64,000 bases of DNA from UBA1924 sp963976625. Its GTDB lineage: Bacteria; Planctomycetota; Phycisphaerae; Phycisphaerales; UBA1924. The stretch lies in assembly GCA_963976625.1 (NCBI GenBank), contig CAXBLA010000004.1, positions 98,489 through 162,488 of the forward strand, read 5' to 3'. Shown here piece after piece: positions 25,192 to 33,990 of this stretch (positions within the stretch are counted from its first letter, which is position 1; the number at the start of each line of letters is the position of its first letter). The notes below the pieces were generated by a model, which was given only the letters and a program-made list of their open reading frames with translations, was not told where the DNA came from and searched no databases. The position numbers and the translations under genes were made by a program.

Positions 25192-25610
25192 AGGACACCG
25201 CACCCAAATACAGATTCATTGGCAAAGAGGGCATGGACTTCAAGATCCGTCAACTCGCGTTCAACTGTCAGAAAGCCATCGTCGGTTTACCACGCACAAT
25301 GGTCTTTGCAGTCAGTTGCCCTGATCCAGCGTCTACGCCTGATTGCCAAATGTCGAACCCGCGTGGCGCACGAGTAGTCGGCCTTGACCACAACATGAAC
25401 AAGAACGATATCGCTCTCCTCATCGGGATGATGTATGGCTTCCTTGATCAGCACGAAGACCGCTACACCACTGAATATGGAGGAGAGTTCCGAGATGCAG
25501 TCGATTTGGCAAGGTCTATTTATGGGCACTCTACTGCGATGAGCAGAGCGATTGTGAACCCTCCCGGAAGCCACGAAGACGCACCGAAATGGAAAGATCG
25601 AAACAAATAG
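25188..25610 (+). CDS. Hypothetical element protein, 140 aa
   Basis: Starts inside the stop of the previous gene (ATGA). The protein is soluble with mixed charge. It contains a hydrophobic helix, DIALLIGMMYGFLDQHEDRY, in the second half, and a proline-rich end. No catalytic or metal-binding motif is evident and I do not recognise the family. Confidence 0.55.
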   Translation: MKDTAPKYRFIGKEGMDFKIRQLAFNCQKAIVGLPRTMVFAVSCPDPASTPDCQMSNPRGARVVGLDHNMNKNDIALLIGMMYGFLDQHEDRYTTEYGGEFRDAVDLARSIYGHSTAMSRAIVNPPGSHEDAPKWKDRNK

Positions 25611-25622
25611 AGGAGTTTTCAA

Positions 25623-25808
25623 ATGGACGCAGTAATACAGAAGTGTGAACACACTAAGCCCCAAACGCAGCGCCGGAAAGGACGGCCTACTACGCGGGTC
25701 GAGTTCGAGGTCTCGTATAGATCAATGAACTCAGAAGAGGAAGAGAGTTATGACAAGTCCATCCGCCGATTGATCGCCTCGATCGTTCGTAGGGGGATGG
25801 AGGAATAA
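25623..25808 (+). CDS. Small basic hypothetical protein, 61 aa
   Basis: Begins 12 bases after the preceding gene, behind a GAGGAG ribosome site. The first half is basic (TQRRKGRPTTRVEFE) and the second an acidic-then-basic amphipathic helix, the shape of small ribbon-helix-helix or accessory DNA-binding proteins. It ends 9 bases before the serine recombinase, with that gene's AGGAGG lying between them. A recombination directionality or repressor role is possible but only by position. Confidence 0.5.
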   Translation: MDAVIQKCEHTKPQTQRRKGRPTTRVEFEVSYRSMNSEEEESYDKSIRRLIASIVRRGMEE

Positions 25809-25817
25809 AGGAGGTCA

Positions 25818-27779
25818 ATGATGACGAATCATGATCAACCAAAGAAACTGCGGGCTGTCCCGCTTGTCCGCTGTTCAACTTTACAGCAAGCGGATACATC
25901 TATTGCGGACCAACTCAAGAGTATCCGGGTCAAAGCCGCGGAGCTCGGGATCGAGCTGCTTCCAGCCCATGAGATGCCCGGGGTCTCAGGGAGCATCCAG
26001 GCCAATGTCGAGAACGGAATACAAGCGATCATCGAACGCAAGGCGAACGGCGAATCCATCGACGCGATCATGGTCTTTGACCTGAGCCGACTCGGGAGAT
26101 CGGGTTCATACCATCTTGGGAAGATCATGACGATGATGCAGGACGTGGGGATTACCCTCATCGAATCGATCGATGACCTTGGCGATTCAGAGTTCGCGCC
26201 GATGTTCCATATGATCAAGGCGGAAACCAATCATCGTCAGGCCAAAAGCAACGCAATGAACTCCGCGAGAGGATCAAGAAGCTCTCTAGAGGAAGGGCGG
26301 CGAACTTTTTGCACCCGCGCCCCGTATGGGATCGACCGGAAGTATTTAAACTCGGCAGGCCAGCCCCTCTACATCATGCGGGATCTTGGCCATCATGTCC
26401 GGGCCATGCTTGATCCGCAGATCGGCAACGAGATTAAACGCTATGAGAAAAAAGAACGATTCAAAAAAGACAAACAGGATCGGGTTGTTCTGATCCCCGG
26501 CGATCCCAAGCGGCAGGCTGTTGTCCGCAGGATCTTTGTATCATACTTTCTCAAGCGGATCGGGACCTACCGCATCGCCAAGATGCTCAACGACGAGGGA
26601 ACCCCCGCCCCGCGCGGCGGGCTTTGGAGAACCGGCTGCATTCAATCAATACTCAGATGCCCGGCCTATCTTGGCTTTGGTCTTGCTAGCTTCCGATCCA
26701 ATGGCGTCTACTGCAAGCAGAGCAAAGGCTTACCCGAACCATTGAAGAAGAACTATGGCAAGAAGCTCAAGCAGATCAGGCCCCGAGAAGATTGGTATCG
26801 GGTCGAATGCCCCGAGCTCATCGAGTATCTACCGCCTGAGATTCGACCGCTTGCTCAGGAACATGTCAACAAGTATCTCGATCGGTTCGAGCTTGGGCAT
26901 GTTCCGAAATCGAAGCCGGTCGAACCCAAGTACGGGGCGTCCGAGCGGAGTATGCAGTTCCCACTGGCAGGGATTCTGAAGGAACAGACGACAGGATCCG
27001 AGATGCGAGGGAGCAGTTCAGCGAGCAAGAAGTATGCGTATTACCGAATCTCTCGTAGCCATCGATTCCATTCATCGGCCAAGCAACATCTGAAACGAGC
27101 CCTCCCCGCCAAGCCGATCCATCGGGCAGTTCTCGAAGAGATCGAGGAACTCATCTGCAATGCGGCTGATCTTCGCTCGATGCTTCTCGATGAGATCCGT
27201 AGCCAGGATCGACAACGCGGCGGGACGCATGACGAAGTTAAGAAACTCCAGAAAGAAATACATTCATTGGATCGCAAGGCAGGTTCGCTGCTCGATCAGC
27301 TTGAGGGTGAGTTCGCCGAGCAAGCGAAGTCGAAGCTACTGAAGGCTGAGAATCGCAAACGCGAAATCTCATCTCGTCTTGTAGAGATCGACCAAGGTCC
27401 TCGTATGAGCGAGTCTGAAATCGAGCAGATGGCGGAAGGAATCATTTCGGACATTTCAAGTTTGTTGGATTCGCTCGCCGCTACGCAGAGTTCTGAAATT
27501 CGGCAGATCTTCGAAATGCTCATTGATGAAGCGGTCTGTGATCTAGAAAAACGGGAAGTCAGTTTTTCGCTTGCAATCCCCTCATCAATGTTGTCTCAGA
27601 GAGATTTTTGTCCCCCGGTTGGATCTGGACCCAGAACCTGCTACCGGACAAACAAATGGGCTTCAATCCCGCTCCATGCTGTAACCATCGAACTCCCAGC
27701 GGCTTGCCATGCAGAATGCCAACGGCCATTTGAACCAAAGGGATGCGATAACTGTCGTCGAAAACGCAAGGCCGCCTGA
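25818..27779 (+). CDS. Large serine recombinase
   Basis: Site-specific recombinase of 653 residues. The N-terminal resolvase domain has the nucleophile Ser20 in LVRCSTLQQ and the conserved FDLSRLGRSG. The recombinase domain spans about 190-330 (RRIFVSYF, YRIAKMLNDEG, ILRCPAYLG). The zinc-ribbon position (about 375-410) lacks its cysteines: LAGILKEQTTGSEM and YYRISR stand where families have LxCxxCG and YYRC. A coiled coil follows (about 455-540). The last 50 residues are cysteine-rich (CHAEC, CDNC) and do not resemble the family. AGGAGG precedes two tandem ATG codons (25818, 25821). Confidence 0.88.
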   Translation: MMTNHDQPKKLRAVPLVRCSTLQQADTSIADQLKSIRVKAAELGIELLPAHEMPGVSGSIQANVENGIQAIIERKANGESIDAIMVFDLSRLGRSGSYHLGKIMTMMQDVGITLIESIDDLGDSEFAPMFHMIKAETNHRQAKSNAMNSARGSRSSLEEGRRTFCTRAPYGIDRKYLNSAGQPLYIMRDLGHHVRAMLDPQIGNEIKRYEKKERFKKDKQDRVVLIPGDPKRQAVVRRIFVSYFLKRIGTYRIAKMLNDEGTPAPRGGLWRTGCIQSILRCPAYLGFGLASFRSNGVYCKQSKGLPEPLKKNYGKKLKQIRPREDWYRVECPELIEYLPPEIRPLAQEHVNKYLDRFELGHVPKSKPVEPKYGASERSMQFPLAGILKEQTTGSEMRGSSSASKKYAYYRISRSHRFHSSAKQHLKRALPAKPIHRAVLEEIEELICNAADLRSMLLDEIRSQDRQRGGTHDEVKKLQKEIHSLDRKAGSLLDQLEGEFAEQAKSKLLKAENRKREISSRLVEIDQGPRMSESEIEQMAEGIISDISSLLDSLAATQSSEIRQIFEMLIDEAVCDLEKREVSFSLAIPSSMLSQRDFCPPVGSGPRTCYRTNKWASIPLHAVTIELPAACHAECQRPFEPKGCDNCRRKRKAA

Positions 27780-27896
27780 GGATCCCATCCAGTTGACGAA
27801 GGATACAGATGAACTCCAATCACCCTCTTTGGCTCAACGGCTAAAGGGGGATTTCAAAATCAAACCATTATCGCCGGCTTCAAGATCGGAGAGAAA

Positions 27897-28739
27897 ATGG
27901 CAAAGGACAAAGGATTGACGAAAGCACAACGAACCCGCCTGAAGACACTCGATACCCTGTTGGATTCTGATGTTCCAAGATCACACATAATCGTTGCGAC
28001 TTTGATCGCTCAGCATTGGTGCGAGGATCACAATGCGTTTCAGGGCCAACTTGTCGTGCGAGCCGAACGCTGGCGTCGTCGCCACGTTCAACTCAGACAA
28101 CAGTGGCGAAGATGCGAACAAGGCGTATTCAACGACCTCATGCGAATCCTTGAACTCCCTGGCGATATCGAGCCGGGCGTTCGGGCACCAAATACAAAAC
28201 GCACCAAAAGGATTACACAGCCGTCGCTCCGGCCCAAAGCACCAAGCGGTATGATCACTGATGAGGAGTCGGCTGATTTCTTGAAGATGCTTGATACGGA
28301 TGGAATCAGTGATATATTCGATCCTGGAAACCATATCAATGACAACACCGTATTTCGGCCACCACTGATCTTGATTGATGGAAAATCGATCTACTTCGAC
28401 GATATCTGGCCAATGTACCGCGACAACACCATAGAACGGAGTTGGGATACTAAAGACCGTTCGCCGGAGATTGCAATGGCTCTGGATTATGTGCTCTTGA
28501 TTATTCACAAAGAGAAGAAGTGGACATGGCCGATCGCTGATCGATACTTGGTTCGACTGCCCTGGGGCCATCCATGGAAGTTGACACCTCTAGGACGACC
28601 CGGTTGGGATGCGTCGCTCCGAATCTTGAGTGAAATTGAAATGATCGAGAATCACCATGGGCAAACTTGGATACTCAGAAACAAACTCTATGATATGGTC
28701 AACCGGACTCTACCAACGCTTTGGATTCAATCACAGTGA
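27897..28739 (+). CDS. Hypothetical element protein, 280 aa
   Basis: Opens behind GGAGAG. The N-terminal 90 residues are basic and helical (LTKAQRTRLKTLDTLL, then an Arg-rich stretch WRRRHVQLRQQWRR). The remainder is mixed alpha/beta with tryptophan-rich segments. I recognise no family; the location, 56 bases before the methyltransferase, makes a link with it possible. The 117 bases before it hold nothing that I can support. Confidence 0.55.
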   Translation: MAKDKGLTKAQRTRLKTLDTLLDSDVPRSHIIVATLIAQHWCEDHNAFQGQLVVRAERWRRRHVQLRQQWRRCEQGVFNDLMRILELPGDIEPGVRAPNTKRTKRITQPSLRPKAPSGMITDEESADFLKMLDTDGISDIFDPGNHINDNTVFRPPLILIDGKSIYFDDIWPMYRDNTIERSWDTKDRSPEIAMALDYVLLIIHKEKKWTWPIADRYLVRLPWGHPWKLTPLGRPGWDASLRILSEIEMIENHHGQTWILRNKLYDMVNRTLPTLWIQSQ

Positions 28740-28795
28740 CCTATAATTTTGCATTCCCAATTACCGACGGCCTCCTATCGAAATGATCGAGCTAC

Positions 28796-30397
28796 ATGAT
28801 TAACCCCAAATCTATCGCAGTTGTCGACCTGTTTGCCGGACCTGGTGGCTTAGGGGAAGGCTTTACTTCAATTTCCGATTCACATTCAGGGCATCCCTTT
28901 GAAATCGCTATCTCAGTTGAAATGGACCTTCAAGCCCACCGAACTTTAAGACTACGGTCATTCTACAGACAATACAGACAACTGAATCGCACGGTACCCG
29001 ATAGCTACTACAAAGTGCTTCGAGGCGATATTCTCGCAGAGGGTTTAGAGACTCGTTGTCCTAAAATGTGGATGCGAGCAAAAGACGAAGCCTTCCTTGG
29101 AAGGCTCGGAGTACCCGAGGATGATGACAACTTTGATTTGAAGCTGGCACAACTAGGATTAACCAAAAGAAATCAGCCAGTTGTCCTGATAGGTGGTCCA
29201 CCATGCCAAGCCTATTCACTAGTTGGAAGGGCCCGAAACAAAGGCATATCAGGATACCGCGCAGAAGAGGATCATCGACATCTTCTTTATAAAGAATATT
29301 TACGCATAATCTCGAATGTATGGCCTGTCGCTTTCGTAATGGAAAATGTCAAAGGCATCCTCTCATCAAAAATTAACAGCGACAAAATATTTCCTCGAAT
29401 ACTCGAGGATCTACACGATCCAAGCCAAGCCTTAGTCAAGTCGGTTCGTAGTCCTGCAAACAGGAGATACAAGCTTCTTCCAATAACCCTAGATGTCTCG
29501 GGTAGCCCTAAGCTCTTCGATTCTTATTCCGATGACCCTTCACGCTTTATTGTGCGCTGTGAGGATCATGGGATTCCACAAAGACGACACCGTGTCTTCA
29601 TCATTGGTATTCGCGAAGATATCAAATGCGATTTATCCCCACTTACCCACGATCCACAGCAAAGAACTGTTCGCGATGCCATCGGCGACCTCCCCCCTCT
29701 TCTTGCTGGAGTATCCCGTCGAGGCGGGATAAACATGAATGTTGCCGAAGCTTTGAGTCAAAAAATCACTTCGGAATTACTTGATGAAATCACATCGGCA
29801 AGCAATCGATCCGTCACTCAAAGGTGTCGAAAAGCCACCAAGGAAATTGCAAAGTCGAATTATACATCTGGATCTAACTATATTCCCACACTACTTCCTG
29901 ACAAATCTGACACCCTTTCTCAATGGTATCACGACAAGCGACTAGAAGGTGTTTGCAATCACATGGCTAAGGCGCATATGCCGTCTGATTTGGTGCGATA
30001 TTTATTTGCATCATCATTTGCGGAAAGCCTAGATTACTCGCCGAAACTATCAGAATTCCCGAACTCTCTTCTTCCTGCTCATAAAAATGCAAATCCAACC
30101 TCAGGAAAGCCTGCCATTTTCAATGATCGATTTCGCGTACAGCTCTGGGACTCTCCAGCAACTACTGTCACATCGCACTTGGCAAAAGACGGGCACTATT
30201 TCATACACCCTGATCCATTTCAATGCAGAAGCCTAAGCGTACGGGAAGCTGCGAGAATTCAAACTTTCCCTGATAACTATTATTTTTGTGGCCCACGGAC
30301 TTCACAGTATCAACAGGTGGGAAATGCCGTGCCACCTTTGATTGCGAATAAAATCGCTAAATGCCTATTCCATGGATTGAAATCAGCAGGCATTTAA
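28796..30397 (+). CDS. DNA (cytosine-5) methyltransferase
   Basis: Adds a methyl group to cytosine C5 in a specific DNA sequence. All main motifs are in order: I VVDLFAGPGGLGEGF, IV IGGPPCQAYSLVG with the catalytic cysteine, VI FVMENVKGI, VIII QRRHRVFIIGI, and IX-X VREAARIQTFPDNYYF with QQVGNAVPPLIA. The target-recognition region lies at about 290-440. At 533 residues it is longer than HhaI-type enzymes. Codon use is clearly AT-richer than the surrounding chromosome. A TATAAT at 28742-28747 may be its promoter. Being on a mobile island beside a GHKL ATPase operon, it is probably part of a restriction or defence locus. No DNA endonuclease is recognisable next to it. Confidence 0.93.
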   Translation: MINPKSIAVVDLFAGPGGLGEGFTSISDSHSGHPFEIAISVEMDLQAHRTLRLRSFYRQYRQLNRTVPDSYYKVLRGDILAEGLETRCPKMWMRAKDEAFLGRLGVPEDDDNFDLKLAQLGLTKRNQPVVLIGGPPCQAYSLVGRARNKGISGYRAEEDHRHLLYKEYLRIISNVWPVAFVMENVKGILSSKINSDKIFPRILEDLHDPSQALVKSVRSPANRRYKLLPITLDVSGSPKLFDSYSDDPSRFIVRCEDHGIPQRRHRVFIIGIREDIKCDLSPLTHDPQQRTVRDAIGDLPPLLAGVSRRGGINMNVAEALSQKITSELLDEITSASNRSVTQRCRKATKEIAKSNYTSGSNYIPTLLPDKSDTLSQWYHDKRLEGVCNHMAKAHMPSDLVRYLFASSFAESLDYSPKLSEFPNSLLPAHKNANPTSGKPAIFNDRFRVQLWDSPATTVTSHLAKDGHYFIHPDPFQCRSLSVREAARIQTFPDNYYFCGPRTSQYQQVGNAVPPLIANKIAKCLFHGLKSAGI

Positions 30398-30509
30398 AGC
30401 GACAATTGCACCTCTGAGGGGGGTATCAATGTTTTTTACAATGAGATTCATGCATAAGAAATAGACTTGTTTTTGGAGGCAGGTTAAACATTTCCATAAC
30501 TTACCAGAC

Positions 30510-31223
30510 TCAGGGCTTTGACTTGAATCGGTTGAACTCACGGGGCAAAAGCTGAGTGAACTCCCTTATGTCTACTGAAGGCAGATCCCAGGTCAGTTGG
30601 TACTGATTCATGAGAACTCCGAATCGGGCAGCAGCATCGCCCGAAGCCCCCTTCTTCCGCTGGCGGGTCTCCGGATCAATGAACAGACCGGTCGCCATCC
30701 GCATCATACCTGGGCAACGCACAATTCCAGCCCGCGATGCGATTTGTTCAGTGAGTTCGCCCGGTTTGTCCAATGGATTAACGAGCACCACCATGGCTCG
30801 TTCGGGATCATCTGAATGCAGATGATATATTAAGAAGGGAGTTCGCAAGAGGTGACGATATCGTCTTGTATATCGAGCCAAATCGGGAATATACCGGGGT
30901 TCCGCGCCGACTTTCCTCTGCCCTTTGCCATTGACCGGGCAAACTTGGTCGAATAGTGCCGCGGACAGCCAGCACCACAATCCCTTGCTGAGCGTATGCG
31001 GATCAGCCCCCATCTCGCTGAGAACACCGAAGAACCATTCGGCGAAATCAAACCTAGAACTGAACAACTGAGGTTCAATTTCTATGTCAGGCTTTAGTAG
31101 ATTTGTAAGAGCTGGGTCATTGAGTAGCTCAGGAGGAAGCTCTCCTTTTTTATCCTCCCGGATACGGTTTAAATGCGCTCTGAATGCCTCGATGCCTTGT
31201 TCGTTGAATTCACGGAGTTTCAT
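30510..31223 (-). CDS. Third gene of the GHKL-ATPase operon (possible DUF6339-like)
   Basis: From the ATG at 31223, which overlaps the previous stop as ATGA, the protein has 237 residues. It is soluble, with an RYTRRYRHLLRTPFLIYHLH segment in the middle, preceded by LWCWLSAALFDQVCP. I recall that pattern from a family named DUF6339 found beside ATPases and DNA methyltransferases, but could not check it. No nuclease motif is evident. A longer frame to 31307 overlaps the previous gene and is unlikely. Confidence 0.65.
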   Translation of the reverse strand: MKLREFNEQGIEAFRAHLNRIREDKKGELPPELLNDPALTNLLKPDIEIEPQLFSSRFDFAEWFFGVLSEMGADPHTLSKGLWCWLSAALFDQVCPVNGKGQRKVGAEPRYIPDLARYTRRYRHLLRTPFLIYHLHSDDPERAMVVLVNPLDKPGELTEQIASRAGIVRCPGMMRMATGLFIDPETRQRKKGASGDAAARFGVLMNQYQLTWDLPSVDIREFTQLLPREFNRFKSKP

Positions 31224-32017
31224 ACCTCGTTCTCCTGCTGTTGTGGATTTATCAGATCGCAAACATTGAACAAACCGGCAAAAGAACTCGCCGCTTCGCT
31301 GATCCACTCTCGGCGACCCTCATCTTCATTTTCTTCACGTGGTAGGTCGTTACCTACCATGCCGGGCAGGTTCGACGCCAGCTTGAACCAATCAACACCC
31401 CACATACCTTCGCCATCGATCCCATTCATCTCCTCGTCAATTATTAGGTGTGTAAGTACACGACGGATGACCTCGGGAAAAACTAGCGCTATGAAGCGCG
31501 GATCCCGTGGAAGCTCCTGTAAGGGGTCTGCACTCGGGTCTAGCCAGAGGGTGGGCTCAAAACCCGCACGCTCGGGTTCAAGTTCCCAGACGGGACCACC
31601 CAACGGCATGTAGTCGATGTAGAGAAGACCTTGGCGATTATCCTTCTTCTCTTCTGGCGTAATGGGGCGTATCTGACTTCGGTCAGCGATTAGTCGACCA
31701 TCATTCTTATCCCTATCAATGATCTTTAGACGAAACAATGGCGTCGGAGCGCCTTTACCGAAGTCCGTTAGCCGCCGTTCTTCCTCAGTGAGTGTTCTGG
31801 GTTTGTCTACCGTTCCGAGATTGAATCGCATCTGTATCGGTGGACTCGAGCTGTACGCTTCGAGCGAGATCCCAGCATCGGTTGGCAATGATTCAGGCAG
31901 CTTGAGCCCGAGCTCAAATCGTGATATCCCGCTTGCGTCAGGTTGACCTAGGGAAATCTGTAAATGCTCTCGCTTCAGTTTCAAACGGTTTGTGTAGTTC
32001 ATTCGCTGTACGGTCAT
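31220..32017 (-). CDS. Second gene of the GHKL-ATPase operon
   Basis: A 265-residue protein, rich in beta-type sequence in the first half and helical at the end. Its ATG overlaps the ATPase stop as TAATG, and its own stop overlaps the next start as ATGA. Such coupling implies fixed stoichiometry, perhaps one complex. No catalytic motif, membrane segment or known domain is seen. An ATG at 32002 is an alternative start. Confidence 0.65.
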   Translation of the reverse strand: MTVQRMNYTNRLKLKREHLQISLGQPDASGISRFELGLKLPESLPTDAGISLEAYSSSPPIQMRFNLGTVDKPRTLTEEERRLTDFGKGAPTPLFRLKIIDRDKNDGRLIADRSQIRPITPEEKKDNRQGLLYIDYMPLGGPVWELEPERAGFEPTLWLDPSADPLQELPRDPRFIALVFPEVIRRVLTHLIIDEEMNGIDGEGMWGVDWFKLASNLPGMVGNDLPREENEDEGRREWISEAASSFAGLFNVCDLINPQQQENEV

Positions 32018-33933
32018 TAGTCACCTCCCCTTTCCGCTCTAGCTTTGACTATAAGGTCACGATTTGCATCAAAACCAGTCACAAAGACTTCGAATGGCCT
32101 GCCTGTGGTATCAACAGCAATTCGATTCGACGCTAAGATTTCATAATTAGCATTCTCTGAAGCAACTATATGTATACCTGTCCTGTCTTTTTTAGTGAGG
32201 TCGAAATCAGCCTCGTCATACCTTTTCCAGGGACTTCCTTCATAAACGTCATATGCGATGGAGACAGTGATTCGCCCTGGATCTGAGGCGCCTTCCTCCC
32301 CGTGTGAAAGCCTGAAACCGGAGTCCACTTTTGACATGCGAAACCGCTTTGGACTTGGAGGAGGTGGCGGGGGCGGGGGAGGATCTGGATCAGTTCCTTT
32401 ACTTTTTTTGACTTTCTTGCGGCCTGGTAACGGAGCCGAGTCGATATCCTTAAAAAAGTAGTCGATGGCGATAGTCGGATCGGGATCCTCCCCAGTCGCT
32501 CGCACAAATGAAAGAATGCTGCGTACAGCTGTCTTGACATATGTCAGGACGCTGCTGCCATTCATGTACACCCCTTTTATATTGGAGGTGCTCGCTGACC
32601 AATCCGAGTGGTTTGGCGGCTCGGCGGCTCTAAGTAGGTCTGCGATCAACTTCTCATGAATTACGACAAGCGAGCGAATCTTTGGGGCTCCCGAAGCACG
32701 TGAAACCTTGTTGATGAAGAGTCGCTCTCGGAAGAATCGCGGCCTTTGATCCGCGATGTTCTCGTCGGTGTATTCTACATAAACATCAAAATGAGTTAGC
32801 TCGGCATCTTCTCGTTTTTTACGCACATAAATCGGCACACGGATAGCAACCCGCTCTCGACGATCCAACATCTCCTTTATCTTGTCCCGCGTCTTTTGGG
32901 GAATCTGATCGATGGACCAACGTTGGGCCCCTTTGGGATCAGTAGGTGAATCTAGATGAATGAAATCACTATGTGGTAGACGTATCGCCCATGAAGCAAG
33001 TTCGATTTCTGCTCGGTAGGGTTCCAGAGATTTACTTTCAGATGCCACCTGCTCGATTGTATCAGCTGTCAACTCGATTCCATCCCCGTTCAATACGATC
33101 TCCACCTCAAGTTCTCCGCTGAGAATTGCGTAGTAATATTGGGACACCAGATCCTCGAGCAGATGCTCGGGTTGCATGGACGGGTCGATGTACGGTATAA
33201 CCAGCGACAATCCGGGAGCCTCATCTCTCGTGATCCCGAAGTCATGTCTAAGTTCTGTCACAATCTTGGAATCCCCATTTGGCATGGGTACATCATCATC
33301 GTCCCAACTGTCTCCAAAATATATTGGCGGCTGATATTGAATCTCGTCCACTCGCCTGATCTTGAGAACGCACTTGCCCATGATCAAGCATTGGCCATCG
33401 TCATGCCTATTGGTGCACGCGATGTAGGCGTTAATTAGACTCGTATTGGGGAACACATTTTTTCCGACACCCCAGCTCCCTTGCTCACCTTCCGCCTTGC
33501 GTGTGCGGCCGTCACTACGAAGGAAGTCAACAAAGTTGTTCTGCTTGCCGTCAGCGTCATCACTGGTTATGTCCCCTGTCAATCCACAGGTTCCAAAATC
33601 CTCGATGACTAGGAAAGAACAGGTATCATCTGGCTCGGGCACCTCCCGAAGGCCGTTTTTTGGTGCGTTAAGGTGAGGCCGAAGTCCCCCGAACCACTTC
33701 TCGGCAGTTGCAGAATCCATTGCGTGATCCCCAGTTCTTAGTGCAAGTCGCACCCGTACAGGGCTACCGCCATTCTTCCGAAGTTCACGGCCGGCATCGA
33801 TCGCGTTCTGCATCGCCTCCCGAATGAGCGGGAGTGAGGGACGATCGTCGTGCTCAAAGTAGTCTCCCGAGATCACATCGTTAATGTCGTCACCGCGGCG
33901 TTTTTGACGCCCACGCCATTTTAACTTAGCCAT
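32017..33933 (-). CDS. GHKL (MORC/MutL-like) ATPase with C-terminal beta domain
   Basis: The 638-residue protein starts at 33933 behind AAAGGA (an ATG at 33948 lacks a site). GHKL/Bergerat motifs: N-box LIREAMQNAIDAG (about residues 40-52 of the product), G1 VIEDFGTCGLTG, and G2 GEQGSWGVGKNVF. A transducer-like middle follows, then a proline-rich linker of about ten prolines (about 510) and a C-terminal beta-sandwich-like domain. GHKL ATPases of this sort accompany C5 methyltransferases in bacterial conflict loci related to eukaryotic MORC proteins. It is the first gene of a three-gene operon. Confidence 0.82.
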   Translation of the reverse strand: MAKLKWRGRQKRRGDDINDVISGDYFEHDDRPSLPLIREAMQNAIDAGRELRKNGGSPVRVRLALRTGDHAMDSATAEKWFGGLRPHLNAPKNGLREVPEPDDTCSFLVIEDFGTCGLTGDITSDDADGKQNNFVDFLRSDGRTRKAEGEQGSWGVGKNVFPNTSLINAYIACTNRHDDGQCLIMGKCVLKIRRVDEIQYQPPIYFGDSWDDDDVPMPNGDSKIVTELRHDFGITRDEAPGLSLVIPYIDPSMQPEHLLEDLVSQYYYAILSGELEVEIVLNGDGIELTADTIEQVASESKSLEPYRAEIELASWAIRLPHSDFIHLDSPTDPKGAQRWSIDQIPQKTRDKIKEMLDRRERVAIRVPIYVRKKREDAELTHFDVYVEYTDENIADQRPRFFRERLFINKVSRASGAPKIRSLVVIHEKLIADLLRAAEPPNHSDWSASTSNIKGVYMNGSSVLTYVKTAVRSILSFVRATGEDPDPTIAIDYFFKDIDSAPLPGRKKVKKSKGTDPDPPPPPPPPPSPKRFRMSKVDSGFRLSHGEEGASDPGRITVSIAYDVYEGSPWKRYDEADFDLTKKDRTGIHIVASENANYEILASNRIAVDTTGRPFEVFVTGFDANRDLIVKARAERGGD

Positions 33934-33990
33934 GCCTAATCCTTTCATTAATAATTGTCAATTTATAGTACATTATAAATCGTATTTCTG

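Noticed and set aside
28796..33933. Classical type II, BREX or DISARM system
   Set aside because: No recognisable endonuclease, PglZ phosphatase, Lon-like protease or helicase is present, so none of those names fits.
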